Of a stretch of DNA of 64,000 nt, positions 17,358-26,472 are shown in pieces; the first letter of the stretch is position 1; every line of letters begins with the position of its first letter. The stretch covers positions 4,374,001-4,438,000 of the forward strand of contig NZ_JBANDL010000002.1 in the NCBI RefSeq assembly GCF_037027445.1. The letters run 5' to 3'. Position numbers and translations under genes: made by a program. The notes under the pieces are model-generated. The model made no database searches and had not been told where the DNA came from. It worked only from the letters and a program-made list of their open reading frames with translations. The DNA is from Lysobacter firmicutimachus. GTDB taxonomy: Bacteria; Pseudomonadota; Gammaproteobacteria; Xanthomonadales; Xanthomonadaceae.

Positions 17358-18476
17358 CTACAACGCTCCAATAAACCCACGACACTGCATGGACGCGAGC
17401 GACGCCCCAGCCTTGTCGAGGCTAGCTCGCATCTTCTCTCTAAGCGCTTCAATGGAATGCGCCAATTGTAGGAACTTGCGTTGGACTGCAATCGGCGGAA
17501 GCGGAATTTCAGCCTCAGATAGCTGCTTTACGTTCAAATGCTTCTGAACTTGTCCACGCTGTTCTGACAGCACCAGCCGCTTCCCCCCAGACGAATTCAT
17601 GAAGTGAGCGAGGAACTCCGGCAGCATGAGTTTGTTGTTGGTTCTCGCGATCAGAACGTCAATTGCATTGGCTCCGTCAAGGCTGGCCGGCACGACTGCC
17701 GCCTTTCCAGGCTGCCCGGATCGAACGGCAACCACATCGCCTGTCCTCAGCATTGTCTTCTTCAGCGGCCCGACATTGTCAGCTTCACTGAAGTAAACAA
17801 AGTCTTCAGCGATGATGCGGTTCACGCCGATGTTCAATGACCGAATCGCAGGCACGCCGCTTTCCACGTAGTACGACGCAGGCTTCACAACGATGCCGAC
17901 TGTAACCTTCTCGCAATTCTCGCCGATCGATGTAACGGGCCATCCCTTGGGATTCGTTACTGGATCTCCAAACATGTCGAGGAACACCGATTGCAACAGC
18001 TGATCGAGCTTGGCGATGGCTTCGCGGCGCTTGGCGCGCAGCGCCTCGGCCTTGTCCAGAATCGCCGCGATGCGGTGCTGCTCAGGGAGCGAAGGAAGGG
18101 GAACCCTCAGTTCCTTTAGAAACTTGTAGTGCCTGCTGTAGCCCGCGTCCGGAATCCTGGCGTATCGCAGATAGTGATACAGATACTTCGTATCGCACTC
18201 CGAAGTCGGCTTGAGCACCTTTACGCCATCGGCCCCCATGGCAAATGGGAAGTCGATGTACTTAATCGCTTTCGTGTGATCGCCAAAGACGATCACGGGC
18301 AAGGATTCGCTTCGAAACCTATAAGTCAGATCGTCTGTGTAGCCAGCGACGAACCCTTGCCCTTGATCGACGACTGCCAGGCTTCCAGATTTCTGAAACG
18401 CCGATTGAGGCAGTTTGGAATTCCCGCCCGACACATCCCGAACAACATCTGTGAACTGGACCACCTGAGCGCTCAC
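17358..18476 (-). CDS. hsdS: type I restriction-modification specificity subunit
   Basis: 372 residues from a GTG (18474-18476) that overlaps the hsdM stop (GTGA) and follows GGAGGGG by eight bases. It reads the DNA target for both methylation and cleavage. Two target-recognition domains, about 1-125 and 175-315, are each followed by a conserved helix. The first is LPSLPEQHRIAAILDKAEAL, the second LPPIAVQRKFLQLAHSIEAL. The recognition domains have low GC for this genome, as expected for genes that travel and recombine. The target sequence cannot be read from the protein. Confidence 0.93.
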   Translation of the reverse strand: MSAQVVQFTDVVRDVSGGNSKLPQSAFQKSGSLAVVDQGQGFVAGYTDDLTYRFRSESLPVIVFGDHTKAIKYIDFPFAMGADGVKVLKPTSECDTKYLYHYLRYARIPDAGYSRHYKFLKELRVPLPSLPEQHRIAAILDKAEALRAKRREAIAKLDQLLQSVFLDMFGDPVTNPKGWPVTSIGENCEKVTVGIVVKPASYYVESGVPAIRSLNIGVNRIIAEDFVYFSEADNVGPLKKTMLRTGDVVAVRSGQPGKAAVVPASLDGANAIDVLIARTNNKLMLPEFLAHFMNSSGGKRLVLSEQRGQVQKHLNVKQLSEAEIPLPPIAVQRKFLQLAHSIEALREKMRASLDKAGASLASMQCRGFIGAL

Positions 18477-19954
18477 TGCAGCATCCCCTCCAACTCTTCC
18501 ATTCCACGCATGATCTCGGCTTCCAGTACCTTCAGCTCGGCCAAAATCTTTTGCGGCGGATCGTGCTGCAGAGTCTCGTGCACCAACTGCTTGTAGCGGT
18601 TGATCGACAGGTCGTAGTCGTTCCCGGCAATCTCGGCCTTTGGCACCGAGAAGCTCTGATCAGTCCGTGCTCGGCCGGTCGCCTTATCGCGCTGCTGCCA
18701 GCGCTTGAGGATGTCCGGCAGGTTGTTGAGTTCGTGCTTGGTCGCATCCAGCGGATTGCGCTTGTCGTCCAGCGAATAGCCGTCCGCCTGCATATCGTAG
18801 AACCAGACGTGATCGGTGCCGCCGGAGTTGGTCTTGGTGAACAGCAGGATGGCGGTGGACACGCCGGCATAGGGGCGAAACACGCCCGAAGGCATGGAGA
18901 CGATGCCGTCCAACTTGTGGTCCTCCACCAGCATGCGGCGCAGGGTCTTGTGCGCGGTGCTGGAGCCGAACAGCACGCCGTCGGGCACGATCACCGCGGC
19001 GCGGCCGCCGGGTTTAAGCAGGCGCAGAAACAGCGCCAGGAACAGCAGCTCGGTCTTCTTGGTCTTGACCATCTGCTGCAGGTCCTTGGCCGTGCTCTCG
19101 TAGTCGAGCGATCCGGCGAAGGGCGGATTGGCGAGGATCAGGCTGAACTGCCCTTCGACGCCGGCGTGGCTCTGGCTCAGCGAGTCGCGGTTCTCGATGG
19201 CCGGGCTCTCCACGCCGTGCAGCAGCATGTTCATGCTGCCCACGCGCAGCATGGTGCTGTCGAAGTCGAAGCCGTGGAAGGTGTCGCGGTTGAAGCGCTC
19301 GGCGGTCTTCTTGGTGGCGTAGATCTCCTGCTCGTGGTGCCGCTGCAGGTATTCGGCCGCCGCCACCAGGAAGCCGGCGCTGCCGCAGGCCGGGTCGCAG
19401 ATCACATCGGACGGCTTGGGCGCCATCATCTCGACCATCAGCTTGATGATGTGGCGCGGGGTGCGGAACTGGCCGTTCTGCCCAGCGGTGGCGATCTTGC
19501 CGAGCATGTATTCGTACAGGTCGCCCTTGGTGTCGCGGTCCTCCATCGGGATCGCGTCGAGCATGTCCACAACCTTGGCCAGCAGCGCCGGCGTGGGGAT
19601 GGTGAAGCGGGCATCCTTCATGTGGCGGGAGTAGGTGGAGTCCTCGCCCTCGCCCAGCGACTTGATGAAGGGGAAGACCTTGTTGGCCACCACGTCGTAC
19701 ATGGCGGCCGGGTCGCCCATCTGCTTGAACACCGACCAGCGCAGCTTCTGCTGCTTGCTGTTGAAGATCGGGTTCTCGATCTCGCGCTTGAGGCGGTTGG
19801 CCTTCTTCTCTTCCTTGGTGTGCAGCTCGTCCAGGCTCTTGATGAAGAGCAGGTAGGTCATCTGCTCGATGACTTCCATCGGGTTGGAGATTCCGCCGCT
19901 CCAGAATGCGTTCCAGATTTGATCGACCTGGTTTTTGATAGTTCCAGTAATCAT
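18473..19954 (-). CDS. hsdM: type I restriction-modification N6-adenine methylase subunit
   Basis: 493 residues. Adenine-N6 methyltransferase subunit of the complex. It has an N-terminal HsdM helical domain (1-145), SAM motif I DPACGSAGF at 187-195 and catalytic motif NPPFA at 276-280. The C-terminal tail is coiled and ends MEELEGMLQ, where it meets HsdS. First gene of the hsdM-hsdS-hsdR operon. The start is an ATG with only a weak ribosome site (TAAGT). Full-length with no broken motif. Confidence 0.96.
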   Translation of the reverse strand: MITGTIKNQVDQIWNAFWSGGISNPMEVIEQMTYLLFIKSLDELHTKEEKKANRLKREIENPIFNSKQQKLRWSVFKQMGDPAAMYDVVANKVFPFIKSLGEGEDSTYSRHMKDARFTIPTPALLAKVVDMLDAIPMEDRDTKGDLYEYMLGKIATAGQNGQFRTPRHIIKLMVEMMAPKPSDVICDPACGSAGFLVAAAEYLQRHHEQEIYATKKTAERFNRDTFHGFDFDSTMLRVGSMNMLLHGVESPAIENRDSLSQSHAGVEGQFSLILANPPFAGSLDYESTAKDLQQMVKTKKTELLFLALFLRLLKPGGRAAVIVPDGVLFGSSTAHKTLRRMLVEDHKLDGIVSMPSGVFRPYAGVSTAILLFTKTNSGGTDHVWFYDMQADGYSLDDKRNPLDATKHELNNLPDILKRWQQRDKATGRARTDQSFSVPKAEIAGNDYDLSINRYKQLVHETLQHDPPQKILAELKVLEAEIMRGMEELEGMLQ

Positions 19955-20154
19955 TGCACTACTTAGTTAGAGTTTTTACCAATCCAGGCCATGGAGGCAA
20001 AACCTCCAATTTAGAAATGACCTGGCATCGCGACCTGGTCAATTATGGCTTCCGTCCAACCATGCGTATAGCCGCTACACCCCGATCCTGGAGACATTCG
20101 CACGGATACCTCCATATATCGTCCCGGCCATCAACTTTGCCTAGATTCATCTCG
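19955..20154. other. AT-rich flank of the hsd locus
   Basis: 200 bp between hsdM and the LysR gene with A+T well above the neighbouring genes. It contains a small inverted repeat, GGAGG-CAAAA-CCTCC (19993-20007), and must carry the hsd promoter. TTGCCT and TAAAAA on the minus strand, 16 bases apart, are a weak candidate. No attachment-site direct repeat was recognised against the other flank at about 13790-13868. Confidence 0.35.
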
Positions 20155-21075
20155 CTACCCCCGCCCCACCACCGGCGCCTCCCGCCCCACTACCTCCGCC
20201 ACCCAATCGATGAACACCCGCAGCTTGGCGCTGACGTGGCGGTTCGGCGGGTAGGCCAGGTACAGCGGCATCGGCGGCAGGCGCCAGTCGGCGAATAAAC
20301 GCACCAGTTCGCCGCGTTCGGCGTGGGCGCGGGCCATGTACTGGGGCAGCCAGAGCACGCCGAGGCCGGCCAGGCCGGCGGCGAGGTAGGCGTTGCCGTC
20401 GTCGACAGCGACGACGTAACGGCCTTGCAGCGGCACTTGTTCGCCGCCGCGCTGCAGGGTCTGCGCCGGAGCCTGGCCGGCGCGCGGCCACTGGAAGCGG
20501 ACGATGCGGTGGCGGGCGTCGTCGAGCTCGCGCGGGTGCGCGGGGACGCCGGCGCGCTGCAGGTAGGCAGGCGAGGCGTAGGCACCCAGCGCGAGGTCGC
20601 CGATATGGCGCGCGACCAGCGAGGGGTCGGCGATCGGGCCGCCGCGGATCACGCAGTCGACGTTCTCGCCGATCAGGTCGACCCGGCGGTCGCTGACGCC
20701 CAGGTCGAGCTGCAGTTCGGGGTAGCGCTCGCAGAACGCCGGCAGGGCCGGGATCAGCACCAGCCGCGCCAACGGGCTGGGCACGTCCACGCGCAGCCGG
20801 CCGCGCGGCGCGGCCGCGGCGCCGGACAGGCTGGTCTCGGCATCGTCGATGTCGGCGAGCAGGCGCAGCACCCGCTCGTAATAGGCGGCGCCGTCGGCGG
20901 TGACGACGACCTTGCGGGTGGTGCGGTTGAGCAGCTTGACCCGCAGCCGCGCCTCCAGCTGCTGCACCAGCTGGGTGACGCGGGTCTTGCTGATCCGCAG
21001 GGTGTCGGCGGCCTTGGTGAAGCTGCCGGTCTCGACCACGCGGGCGAAGGCCTGCATCGCGTCGATACGGTCCAT
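20155..21075 (-). CDS. LysR-family transcriptional regulator
   Basis: 306 residues from the ATG at 21073-21075. It has an N-terminal winged helix-turn-helix at about 5-64 (FARVVETGSFTKAADTLRIS, with the recognition helix KTRVTQLVQQLEARL) and an effector-binding domain at about 90-295. It is divergent from the RidA-family gene with a 129-bp gap, the common arrangement in which the regulator controls the neighbour and itself. The DNA-binding and effector halves look complete; the inducer is unknown. Confidence 0.93.
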   Translation of the reverse strand: MDRIDAMQAFARVVETGSFTKAADTLRISKTRVTQLVQQLEARLRVKLLNRTTRKVVVTADGAAYYERVLRLLADIDDAETSLSGAAAAPRGRLRVDVPSPLARLVLIPALPAFCERYPELQLDLGVSDRRVDLIGENVDCVIRGGPIADPSLVARHIGDLALGAYASPAYLQRAGVPAHPRELDDARHRIVRFQWPRAGQAPAQTLQRGGEQVPLQGRYVVAVDDGNAYLAAGLAGLGVLWLPQYMARAHAERGELVRLFADWRLPPMPLYLAYPPNRHVSAKLRVFIDWVAEVVGREAPVVGRG

Positions 21076-21204
21076 CGCGGCTCCGGTTTCGTTCTGGATT
21101 GTCCGGATTCTACAAACAGTGAAAACCCGATCGCCGGGTTTATCGGCATCGAACGCCTCTCTATCGTGGCCGCATCGACAACGACGACGGCATACGAGGC
21201 GACG

Positions 21205-21609
21205 ATGAGCAAGCGCGATGTGGTATTTCCCGCAGGACGGCAGGCGCTGTACCAGCGCAACCGCTATTCGCCGGCGCTGCGGTCGAACGGCTTCCTGTTC
21301 GTCTCCGGCCAGGTCGGCAGCCGCGAGGACGGCTCGCCCGAGCCGGAACTGGAAGCGCAGGTGCGGCTGGCGTTCGCCAATTTGAACGCGGTGCTGGCCG
21401 CGGCCGGCTGCAGCTTCGACGATGTGGTCGACGTCACCCTGTTCGTGGTCGACCCGGAGCGGAATTTCGAGCGCATCTGGGCGATCGTGCCCGAGTTCTG
21501 GGGCGAGGCGCCGCATCCCACCCTGACCGGGATCGGGGTGACCTGGCTGTACGGATTCCAGTTCGAGATCAAGGCGATCGCCAAGTTGCCGCAAAGCGCG
21601 GCGCAATGA
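21205..21609 (+). CDS. RidA-family protein (reactive imine deaminase type)
   Basis: 134 residues from the ATG at 21205; the open frame extends upstream through the LysR gene and is a shadow there. The YjgF/YER057c/UK114 fold is shown by YSPALRSNGFLFVSGQVG near 21-38, FANLNAVLAAAG near 57-68 and DVVDVTLFVVD near 73-83. The C-terminal half departs from typical RidA: the usual R-x-x-x-V-x-x-L-P segment is replaced by PTLTGIGVTWLYGF, so the Arg that binds the substrate acid in RidA is not evident. It may be a subfamily with another substrate. Probably controlled by the divergent LysR. Confidence 0.85.
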   Translation: MSKRDVVFPAGRQALYQRNRYSPALRSNGFLFVSGQVGSREDGSPEPELEAQVRLAFANLNAVLAAAGCSFDDVVDVTLFVVDPERNFERIWAIVPEFWGEAPHPTLTGIGVTWLYGFQFEIKAIAKLPQSAAQ

Positions 21610-21745
21610 TCGGCGCTGGCCGCGCGCTCGCGCACGGGGCGGCGGACGCGGCGCGGCCGGCGTTGCCGCCGCCTCGCGCACGGCGCCCTAACCCGCCTGC
21701 GCTTACACTGCCTGGCCCATCCCACGAGCCGAGAGCCGCACCGTC

Positions 21746-22351
21746 ATGTCGCCGACCATCGCGCAAGGCGCCTATATCGCCATGAAGCTGGGCGAGGCCC
21801 TGGCGATCCTGGTCGGGGCCTGGCTGCTGACCACCCTGTTGCGGCAATTGGTGCGGCGGGTCTGCGTGCGTTACGACATCGCGCCGGCGTTCGCGTTGGG
21901 CCTGCGCCGGGTACTGAGCACGCTGATCTACATCGTCGCGCTGCTGCTGTTCCTCAACCGGCTCGGCATTTCCGGCTCGGTGGTGTGGACCACGCTGACC
22001 GGCTTCGTCGCGGTCGGCGCGGTGGCGTTCTTCGCCGCGTGGAGCGTGTTGTCGAACATCTTTTGCGCGCTGCTGATCCTGATCACGCGGCCCTTCCGGC
22101 TCTACGACTACATCGAAGTGCTGGAGAACGGCGACAAGCCGGGGCTGAAGGGGCGGGTGGTCGACATCAATTTCATCTATACCTCGCTGCAGGAGATCCA
22201 TGCCGACGGCGAGGACACGGTGCTGCAGGTGCCCAACAGTCAGTTCTTCCAACGCACGACACGGCGCTGGCGGCAGGAACCGGCCTGGGCACGGACCGCG
22301 CGGGAGCAGGCGCAAGCGTCGGCGGACTGGCAGGATGCGTCGGGGCGGTGA
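21746..22351 (+). CDS. short MscS-type mechanosensitive channel
   Basis: 201 residues. Three hydrophobic segments (about 18-37, 50-70, 82-104) are followed by a beta domain: the Gly/Ala-rich pore helix GFVAVGAVAFFAAWSVLSN and the ITRPFRLYDYIEV entry into the MscS beta domain. It would open on membrane tension to release solutes. It is shorter than the usual 280 or so residues and lacks most of the C-terminal alpha/beta vestibule, replaced by a charged tail after VLQVPNSQFF. It is monocistronic here. Confidence 0.88.
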   Translation: MSPTIAQGAYIAMKLGEALAILVGAWLLTTLLRQLVRRVCVRYDIAPAFALGLRRVLSTLIYIVALLLFLNRLGISGSVVWTTLTGFVAVGAVAFFAAWSVLSNIFCALLILITRPFRLYDYIEVLENGDKPGLKGRVVDINFIYTSLQEIHADGEDTVLQVPNSQFFQRTTRRWRQEPAWARTAREQAQASADWQDASGR

Positions 22352-22520
22352 GCGAAATCGCCTGCGCAAGCGCCTGCGGTCGCCGTTGTCCGTATTAGCG
22401 AGGGCGCCCGCGCAGCGGGTCGGGAGCGTTGAGCTATCGCCTCCGGATCGATCGGGCATCGGCGAATCCCCGTCCCTGTTTTCGAAAGAGCACGGCATGC
22501 GGCGCGTCGCCGCGGCCGGA

Positions 22521-23381
22521 TCAGAGCGCAGTCACGTCGATGATGGCCTGCGCGAAGGCCTCGGGCGCTTCCTGCGGCAGGTTGTGGCCGATGCCGCCTT
22601 GCAGTTCGCGATGCGCGTAGGGGCCGGTGAACTTGCGCGCATACGCGGCCGCTGGCGGATGCGGGGCGCCGTTGGCGTCGCCTTCCAAGGTCATGGTCGG
22701 GACAGCGATGGTGGGCGCTTTCGCCAGCCGCGCTTCGAGTTCGTCGAACTTCGGCTCGCCCTGGGCCAGTCCGAGGCGCCAACGGTAGTTGTGGATCACC
22801 ACCGCGACATGGTCGGGGTTGTCGAACGCCGCGGCGCTGCGCTCGAAGGTCGCTTCGTCGAAACGCCACCGCGGCGAGGCCAGCGTCCAGATCAGCCGGG
22901 AGAACTCGCGCCGGTTCTGCGCATAGCCGCGTTCGCCGCGCTCGGTGGCGAAGTAGAACTGGTACCACCACTGCAGCTCGGCCTTCGGCGGCAAAGGCGC
23001 CTGGTTGGCCTGCTGGCTGCCGATCAGGTAGCCGCTGACCGACACCAGCCCCCGGCAACGCTGCGGCCATAGCGCGGCCAGGATGCCGGCGGTGCGCGCG
23101 CCCCAGTCGCAGCCGCCGACGATCGCCGATTCGATGCCCAGCGCGTCGAGCAGGGCGATGGCGTCGGCGGCCAGCGCGGCCTGCTGGCCGTTGCGCGGGA
23201 TGTCGGTGGACAGGAAGGCGGTGGGGCCGTAGCCGCGCAGATAGGGAACGATGACGCGATAGCCGCGCTCGGCCAGCCGCGGCGCGACCTCGGCATAGGT
23301 GTGGATGTCGTAGGGCCAGCCGTGCAACAGCAGCACCGGAGGGCCGTGGCGGGGACCGAGCTCGGCATAACTCACGCGCAA
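22521..23381 (-). CDS. alpha/beta hydrolase with Asp nucleophile; N terminus probably frameshifted
   Basis: As drawn, translation begins at a TTG (286 residues). The core is epoxide-hydrolase or dehalogenase-like: oxyanion motif LLHGWPYD near 18-25, nucleophile elbow GGCDWGAR near 89-96, and the catalytic His in GGIGHNLPQEAPEAF near 262. Conserved-looking codons (WGALKQIDAG) continue upstream of the TTG in the same frame, but there is no in-frame start before a stop. A good start, ATG at 23479-23481 behind CAGGAG, is one base out of frame. Removing one G from the G5 run at 23467-23471 joins the two and gives a protein of about 319 residues. It is a recent frameshift, an assembly error, or true TTG initiation. 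Substrate unknown. Confidence 0.8.
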   Translation of the reverse strand: MRVSYAELGPRHGPPVLLLHGWPYDIHTYAEVAPRLAERGYRVIVPYLRGYGPTAFLSTDIPRNGQQAALAADAIALLDALGIESAIVGGCDWGARTAGILAALWPQRCRGLVSVSGYLIGSQQANQAPLPPKAELQWWYQFYFATERGERGYAQNRREFSRLIWTLASPRWRFDEATFERSAAAFDNPDHVAVVIHNYRWRLGLAQGEPKFDELEARLAKAPTIAVPTMTLEGDANGAPHPPAAAYARKFTGPYAHRELQGGIGHNLPQEAPEAFAQAIIDVTAL

Positions 23382-23481
23382 TACGCCGGCGTCGATCTGC
23401 TTGAGCGCGCCCCAGGCGGCAGCGACGCTGCGACCGGGACCGGGCGCACCGGCGGAGGCGGTCGATGGGGGCGGCGGTCAT

Positions 23482-24149
23482 GGCGGGCTCCTGGCGGGAA
23501 TGGGCGGGCCAGGTCATTGGGCCGGGACGGGGTATCCGGCACGTGTCCGCGGATCGGGGGTTTTGTATGCAAGCCGGACGGGACAGGGATGCAGATACAT
23601 TGCGATACACGGCGGTGCCGGAGCGCAGGGCTCGCCGGCGTCGCAGCCAAGGGGGCGCGATCCGGATCGGGGCGACGGTTCGACTGCTGTGCCGGGCGGG
23701 AGCCAGTCCCCTGCTCCGTTTTTCAAAGAAGGGGAACTACGCAGGCGGGATCGTCATGGCCGCGGCGTTCGCGGCCGCGCGCTCCAGGCCGTTCGCGGCG
23801 CCTGTCTTCAAACCGTTTGCGCCCTGCCGTTGCCTTCTTGAAAAGCTAGAGAGCGACGACCGTGCAGCCGGCGCGAGGAGTCGAGCGGTGGCCCTCGCCT
23901 TGTGGAGAGCAAAGCCACCTCCTGTTTCGACGGAGGCAGGGTAAAGCTGGCTCGAACGGCGCCGGGACGATGGGCCGGAGCGGCCGGAAAAGACCTTCGC
24001 GGTTCGACGCCGTAGCTTCCAGGTCTACTTTTCCGCTACCCCGCCCATTCCCGCTACACGACGCGGGGACGGTTTTGTTAGGCTCGCCCGACGAATCCTT
24101 CGCCCGAGCCGCCCATCCAGGTGCGGACCAGAACCGATAGCAGGACGGC
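23482..24149. other. 668-bp gap without a convincing gene
   Basis: Open frames of up to 182 codons exist on both strands, but none has a ribosome site, family resemblance or the local codon pattern. One stretch near 23705-23745 (CCCTGCTCCGTTTTTCAAAG then AAGGGG) is a recurrent Xanthomonadaceae-type intergenic palindrome. The promoters of the divergent hydrolase and LplT-PlsC genes must lie here, but none is clear. Confidence 0.5.
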
Positions 24150-26033
24150 ATGGCGCACAACCAGTTCGCGTTGCTCACCCAACGGCGTTTCCTGCCGTTC
24201 TTCCTGACCCAGGCCCTGGGCGCCTTCAACGACAACGTGTACCGGCAGGCGATCATCGGCCTGCTGTTCTACCTCGGGGTCAGCGACGCGCAACGCACGC
24301 TGTACACCAACCTGGCGCCGGCGTTGTTCATCCTGCCCTACTTCCTGTTCTCGGCCACCGCCGGACAGATCGCCGAGAAGCTGGAGAAGCACACGCTGAT
24401 CCGGATCACGACCACGATGGAAATCGTGATCATGTCGCTGGCGGCGATCGGCTTCCTCACCCAGAACATGGCGATCCTGCTGGTCGCGCTGTTCGGCACC
24501 GGCCTGCAGTCGACCCTGTTCGGGCCGGTCAAGTACTCGATCCTGCCGTCGGTGCTCAAGCCCGAGGAACTTACCGGCGGCAACGGCCTGGTCGAGATGG
24601 GCACTTCGATCTCGATCCTGGTCGGGATGATCTTCGGCGGACTCATCTTCAAGCTCGCCGGGGATCAAGGCCCGGTGGTCGCGGCGAGCGCGATCGTGCT
24701 GCTGGCGGTGACCGGCAACCTGGTCAGCCGCATGATCCCGCGCGCCGACGCCGGCGAGCCGGATCTGAAGATCCAGTGGAATCCGGCGCCGGAATCGCTG
24801 CGCATCCTGCGCATGACCCGGCGCCAGCCGGCGGTGCGCAATTCGATCTTGGGCGTGTCCTGGTTCTGGTTCGTCGGCACGGTGCTGACCTCGCAGTTGC
24901 CGACCTACGCCATCGCCAACCTCGGCGGCGCCGAAACGCTGTACATCTTCGCCCTGGCGCTGTTCTCGGTGGGCACCGGCGTGGGCTCGATGTTGTGCGA
25001 GCGACTGTCGGCGCGCACGGTCGAAATCGGCCTGGTGCCGCTGGGCGCGTTCGGCATGAGCGCGTTCATGGTCGACCTGTATTTCGCCCGCCCCGGCGCC
25101 GCCACCACGACCGGGCTGGAAGTCGCCGACTTCATCGCCCAGACCGGCGCCTGGCGGATCATGCTCGACCTGGTCGGCATCGGCGTGTTCGCCGGTTTCT
25201 TCGTGGTACCGCTGTTCGCGCTGATCCAGAACCGCTCGCCCAAGAACGAGTTGTCGCGCGTGATCGCCGGCATGAACATCCAGAACGCCGCCTTCATCGT
25301 CCTGGCCGCGGTGCTGGGCGTGGTGGTGCAGCGCTTCTTCCACTGGACCATCCCGCAGGTGTTCCTGGCGCTGGCGATCGCCAACGCCCTGGTCGCGATC
25401 TACATCTTCACGATCGTGCCCGAGTTCCTGATGCGCTTCCTCAGCTGGGTGTTGGTGCGCACCCTGTACCGGCTGCGCGTGTCCGGCACCGAACGCATTC
25501 CCGACGAAGGCGCGGGGCTGATCGTGTGCAACCACGTCAGCTACATGGACGCGCTGATCCTCAGCGCGAGCATCCCGCGCCCGGTGCGCTTCGTCATGTA
25601 CTACAAGATCTTCAACATCCCGGTGATGAGCTGGATCTTCCGCACCGCCAAGGCGATCCCGATCGCCGGCGCCAAGGAGGACCCGGAGGTCATGCGGCGC
25701 GCCTTCGCCGAAATCGAGGCGGCGCTGGCGGACGGCCAGTTGGTCGGCATCTTCCCCGAGGGGGCGCTGACCAAGGACGGCGAGATCGCCACGTTCAAGT
25801 CCGGGGTCGAGCGCATCCTGGCCAAGAACCCCGTGCCGGTGGTACCAATGGCGTTGCGCGGAATGTGGTCGAGCATGTGGAGCAAGCGCGACGGTCGCCT
25901 GCGCCGGATGCGCGTGCCGCGCCGGTTCCGGGCCCGGGTCGAAGTGGTCGCGGACCCGCCGCGCGACGGCGCCGCGGTCGACGCGCCGGCCCTGGAGGCG
26001 CAGGTGCGGGCGCTGCGCGGCGATTGCGCCTGA
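24150..26033 (+). CDS. lysophospholipid transporter fused to 1-acylglycerophosphate acyltransferase (LplT-PlsC)
   Basis: 627 residues. Residues 1-430 are a 12-span major-facilitator domain beginning RRFLPFFLTQALGAFNDN, typical of LplT, which flips lysophospholipids inward. Residues 440-620 are a PlsC-type acyltransferase with the HX4D motif in NHVSYMD near 461-467 and FPEGAL near 534. The fusion resembles the LplT-Aas pair but lacks the acyl-ACP synthetase domain, so it would need acyl-ACP or acyl-CoA from elsewhere. Inner membrane; remodelling or salvage of lysophospholipids is inferred. A GCAGGA ribosome site precedes the ATG. Confidence 0.92.
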   Translation: MAHNQFALLTQRRFLPFFLTQALGAFNDNVYRQAIIGLLFYLGVSDAQRTLYTNLAPALFILPYFLFSATAGQIAEKLEKHTLIRITTTMEIVIMSLAAIGFLTQNMAILLVALFGTGLQSTLFGPVKYSILPSVLKPEELTGGNGLVEMGTSISILVGMIFGGLIFKLAGDQGPVVAASAIVLLAVTGNLVSRMIPRADAGEPDLKIQWNPAPESLRILRMTRRQPAVRNSILGVSWFWFVGTVLTSQLPTYAIANLGGAETLYIFALALFSVGTGVGSMLCERLSARTVEIGLVPLGAFGMSAFMVDLYFARPGAATTTGLEVADFIAQTGAWRIMLDLVGIGVFAGFFVVPLFALIQNRSPKNELSRVIAGMNIQNAAFIVLAAVLGVVVQRFFHWTIPQVFLALAIANALVAIYIFTIVPEFLMRFLSWVLVRTLYRLRVSGTERIPDEGAGLIVCNHVSYMDALILSASIPRPVRFVMYYKIFNIPVMSWIFRTAKAIPIAGAKEDPEVMRRAFAEIEAALADGQLVGIFPEGALTKDGEIATFKSGVERILAKNPVPVVPMALRGMWSSMWSKRDGRLRRMRVPRRFRARVEVVADPPRDGAAVDAPALEAQVRALRGDCA

Positions 26034-26117
26034 GCCGCGCCGCGGTCGCGCTGCTAGGATGAGCGCCGAGCGCGGCGGCACCGGTACCGCCGCCGCAACG
26101 CGAGGGAGAGCGCGTCC

Positions 26118-26447
26118 ATGAATCAACCCGCCGTCGGCGCCAAGTCGCCGTACCCGAACTACCTGGTCTGGTCGATCATCGTCACCTTGATCGCGTTCTG
26201 CGCCTGCTGCGGCGTCGGCGCGATTCCGGGCGTGGTCTCGATCGTCTACGGCGCCCAGGTCGACAGCAAGTTCGCCGCCGGCGACGAGGCCGGCGCCGCA
26301 CAGGCCTGCGCCAACGCCCGCACTTGGGCCTGGGTCTGCACCGCCCTGGTCGGCCTGGCGGTGGTGATGCAGGTGTTGGGCCTGTTCGTCGAGGGCATGG
26401 CCAGCGGCGTGGACATGCTCTTCGACCAGGCGCGCCAGTGGCGCTGA
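26118..26447 (+). CDS. CD225/dispanin family membrane protein
   Basis: 109 residues with two hydrophobic segments (about 16-42 and 73-98). Between them is the family-type YGAQVDSKFAAGDEAGAAQA loop, preceded by NYLVWSIIVTLIAFCACCGV. A strong GGGAGAG ribosome site is present. Members are small inner-membrane proteins of unknown role in bacteria. It is followed 25 bases later by a DUF2752 protein, a pairing often seen in this family, so the two probably work together. Confidence 0.88.
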   Translation: MNQPAVGAKSPYPNYLVWSIIVTLIAFCACCGVGAIPGVVSIVYGAQVDSKFAAGDEAGAAQACANARTWAWVCTALVGLAVVMQVLGLFVEGMASGVDMLFDQARQWR

Positions 26448-26472
26448 GCCTGCGTCCGGCTTGCCCAGCGCC

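Noticed and set aside
23465..23944. A 159-codon plus-strand gene in the 668-bp gap
   Set aside because: No ribosome site, Arg-rich low-complexity product, and it spans an intergenic repeat remnant.
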